A DNA stretch of 64,000 bases, from contig NZ_CANMYE010000004.1 in NCBI RefSeq assembly GCF_947502065.1, positions 124,001 through 188,000 on the forward strand, in the 5' to 3' direction. Made by a program: the position numbers and the translations under genes. The DNA is from an uncultured Pseudoteredinibacter sp. GTDB lineage: Bacteria > Pseudomonadota > Gammaproteobacteria > Pseudomonadales > Cellvibrionaceae. The notes beneath the pieces are model-generated. The model saw only the letters and a list, made by a program, of their open reading frames with translations, ran no database searches and had not been told where the DNA came from. Shown piece after piece: positions 62,654-64,000 of the stretch. Numbering within the stretch: the stretch's first letter is position 1; each line of letters opens with the position of its first letter.

Positions 62654-63086
62654 TAAGAAGATTTACAAAACAATTGTCATCAGCCAACAGATGAGAATTA
62701 ATTAACCTGGCGTCCCTCAACGAGTTACAGTCTCCGGTACTTGAGAGAAGGATACTTTAAGCTGAAGCACGTAAGGCAATAGCAGAATAGATACGACGCC
62801 AACCCCTGGCACAGCCTTTGCCATAACATCACTATCCACTGCACTATTGGCAAGATCACTATCCAGACCTGAATTGTACTCATCAATCCTCAATATCCAC
62901 ATTCCTACAAGAAATTTTCGCGCACTTTTCAAACAAAAAAGAGCGTGCACGCTCTTTTTTGTTTACACTTATTGCATTGCATGTTATAAATTTTATAATT
63001 ATTATAAGGTTATGTAACTAATATAAGGGCGAGAGGTAGTTCGGGACCTTTTTTTAAAAAAACTGTTTTTCTTGCAAACCTTTATT
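62654..63086. other. Non-coding region with terminator palindrome and AT-rich tract
   Basis: No convincing gene. It contains the bidirectional terminator at 62931-62964, then an AT-rich stretch (about 62965-63030), then a run of T7 and A8 around 63050. A short frame at 62717-62950 begins inside the palindrome and is not credible. Confidence 0.5.
62931..62964. terminator. Perfect bidirectional terminator palindrome
   Basis: A 34-bp perfect palindrome: AAACAAAAAAGAGCGTG on the left mirrors CACGCTCTTTTTTGTTT on the right, with no loop bases. It has T6 on both strands. No gene lies close on the plus strand upstream, so it may mark the end of something deleted. Confidence 0.85.
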
Positions 63087-63186
63087 GGGCTGAGCCAGCC
63101 CACACTGGGCTATCACAGCCCACAGCGGGCGGAACCAGCCCATAGAGGGCTGCCACAGCCCACAAAGGGCTAGCCTAGCCCATCTA
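63087..63186. repeat. 5 x 20-bp tandem array (GGGCTnnnnnAGCCCAnnnn)
   Basis: Five units start exactly every 20 bp at 63087, 63107, 63127, 63147 and 63167. Each has GGGC(T/G) and AGCCCA, so each can form a small hairpin, while the bases between and after vary. It stands directly before a second, unrelated array. Confidence 0.9.
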
Positions 63187-63214
63187 AACTGCTCGTTTTT
63201 CACTCTCTCGGCAA

Positions 63215-63340
63215 GTGATTCCATTAAACTCTATTGTGATTCCACTAAACCCTTTTGTGATTCCATTAAACTCTATTGTGATTCCATTAAACCCTTTTGT
63301 GATTCTACTGCCCCCTATTGTGACTCCACTGAACCTCATT
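63215..63340. repeat. 6 x 21-bp tandem array (GTGATTCCA-type)
   Basis: Six units of 21 bp begin with GTGATTCCA or a close variant. The first four alternate two endings, AACTCTATT and AACCCTTTT, giving a 42-bp higher-order period; the last two are degenerate. In frame it would code for a VIPLN(S/P)(I/F) heptad, but no sound gene surrounds it. Confidence 0.9.
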
Positions 63341-63360
63341 TCGATTTCACACCATTATCA

Positions 63361-63507
63361 AGCCTTCATGACGATTAACCCTCTCTACAAAGAGCTCAGA
63401 AATGCCTACAATGGTTGCTGCGTGGGACATCGGTGTTTCTCCATTAAAATGATCTTCGCAAATCTATTTTAATGAATGCCGGTGTCCCCGGTTAATGATG
63501 AAGAGCC
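63361..63507 (-). mobile_element. ISL3 end fragment (right inverted repeat and transposase start)
   Basis: About 147 bp match the right end of the intact IS at 38833-40134: inverted repeat, leader and the first codons 'MSHAATIVGISELFVERVNR' (one Leu is Phe). Several differences show it is a related, not identical, copy. The other 90 percent is missing and no matching 8-bp duplication is found. Confidence 0.9.
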
Positions 63508-64000
63508 CTATTTTTAAAGCTCTGCGATTGGAATTCTATTAGAGTTTCAACTAATTCAACTACAGCAGTCAAAAGAACATCGTGAAGTCGATTTATCAAA
63601 TCTAGGACAGGCTCTCTTTGCTCATCCCCTGAATATTGATAAAAAAACTCAAGCGACGTGCCAGTATTTGCAATTCTACCAGGAAGCCGATGCTTCGCGC
63701 TGTTACAGATCCGTTTCAATTCCTCAAATTCATCAATCTCCCTAAAGGACCGGAGACAAGGACCCAAGCTGGAAGGTGCGTACTGCTCGAGAAAACAATC
63801 TTTCCAACCAACACTTCTATTTTCAATTGAAAAATTTGCGTAAATAGGGTGCAGAGCAATGTTCAACATATATGGCAGAGAATCAACTAGCGCATGCAGG
63901 GTATAAATAAACCCAAAAAAATGCGACTCATAAAAAACCCTGTAACCAATCTCATCTTGACCAGAATGCGAAAGACGATCCTTTAGCAAACCAAAATCAG
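63492..64000 (-). CDS. Hypothetical protein truncated at its 3' end by the IS fragment; 5' end outside the window
   Basis: The minus strand is open from the right edge, so the start lies beyond base 64,000. The visible ~168 residues are soluble and helical: 'FGFIYTLHALVDSLPYMLNI', 'RSFREIDEFEELKRICNSAK' followed by 'HRL', and 'LLTAVVELVETLIEF'. The 'NSAKHR' helix recalls HEPN-like families, a weak match. The last codons ('ALHH', stop) are made from the IS inverted repeat, so the original C-terminus is lost and the gene may be broken. Confidence 0.6.
   Translation of the reverse strand, partial: DFGLLKDRLSHSGQDEIGYRVFYESHFFGFIYTLHALVDSLPYMLNIALHPIYANFSIENRSVGWKDCFLEQYAPSSLGPCLRSFREIDEFEELKRICNSAKHRLPGRIANTGTSLEFFYQYSGDEQREPVLDLINRLHDVLLTAVVELVETLIEFQSQSFKNRALHH

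Noticed and set aside
62717..62950. Small gene on the minus strand
   Set aside because: Its first codons come from the terminator palindrome and the product resembles no family; composition is not convincing.
63087..63340. CRISPR array
   Set aside because: Units are 20 and 21 bp with no spacers of regular unique sequence between conserved repeats, and no cas genes are present.
63215..63472. Gene encoding a heptad-repeat protein
   Set aside because: The frame starts at a GTG inside the array, has no ribosome-binding site and ends in antisense sequence of the IS fragment.
38833..63507. Composite transposon between the two ISL3 copies
   Set aside because: The right copy is a diverged 147-bp fragment without a transposase, the interval is 23 kb, and no outer target duplication is present.

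Overview
The window is from a Gram-negative bacterium, most likely a marine-type gammaproteobacterium of the Cellvibrionales kind. This is inferred from three TonB-dependent receptors with 'EEVxVTAxKR' TonB-box regions, the order bamD / rluD-pgeF-clpB, and a sigma-32-type promoter in front of clpB. The genus cannot be read from the sequence. No rRNA or CRISPR array is present; one tRNA (elongator tRNA-Met) was found.

Left half (1-31,500) is ordinary chromosome. It opens with a cut-off PAF-acetylhydrolase-like membrane hydrolase. A dipeptide-use block follows (dipeptide epimerase, AraC regulator, TonB receptor, membrane-anchored beta-lactamase-fold peptidase). Next come housekeeping genes clpB, pgeF, rluD and bamD, then a two-gene regulator/membrane-protein unit with its own paired operator. 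A polyamine-type catabolic block runs from 14.8 to 22.9 kb (permease, class III aminotransferase, LuxR-type regulator, TonB receptor, glutamine-synthetase-like ligase). After it lie a HxlR regulator and AhpD-like protein with paired operators, surrounded by four copies of a palindromic repeat; a methyltransferase/GGDEF-EAL pair; a POT peptide transporter; ychF; and a DMT permease.

Middle (31,551-43,000) is the mobile part. A 7.1-kb island sits in the 3' end of tRNA-Met, bounded by an exact 25-bp duplication. It carries a tyrosine integrase, a serine recombinase, a DUF2971 protein, a YidD-like mini-protein and several unknowns. Immediately outside attR are the remains of what looks like a second, tandem element: TTGGTACA repeats, an AlpA-like regulator and a HUH-type rolling-circle Rep, but no integrase. 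A complete ISL3-family IS with perfect 8-bp target duplication has landed there, inside an older ISL3 relic. A broken IS481-like transposase fragment closes the region.

Right half (43,000-62,600) holds two thioredoxin-fold proteins, an azoreductase, an SGNH hydrolase and a LysR regulator. It then carries a compact catabolic locus that looks built for a small cyclic amide, imide or other N-heterocycle: an NCS1 nucleobase/hydantoin-type permease, two SDRs, a DUF1989 protein, a SnoaL-like protein, a PuuE/cyclic-imidase-like NodB hydrolase, a TonB receptor, two amidase-signature enzymes and LysR regulators. The substrate is inferred, not shown. The last 1.3 kb is non-coding and repeat-rich: a perfect bidirectional terminator palindrome, a 5 x 20-bp array, a 6 x 21-bp array, and an ISL3 end fragment that truncates a gene running off the right edge.
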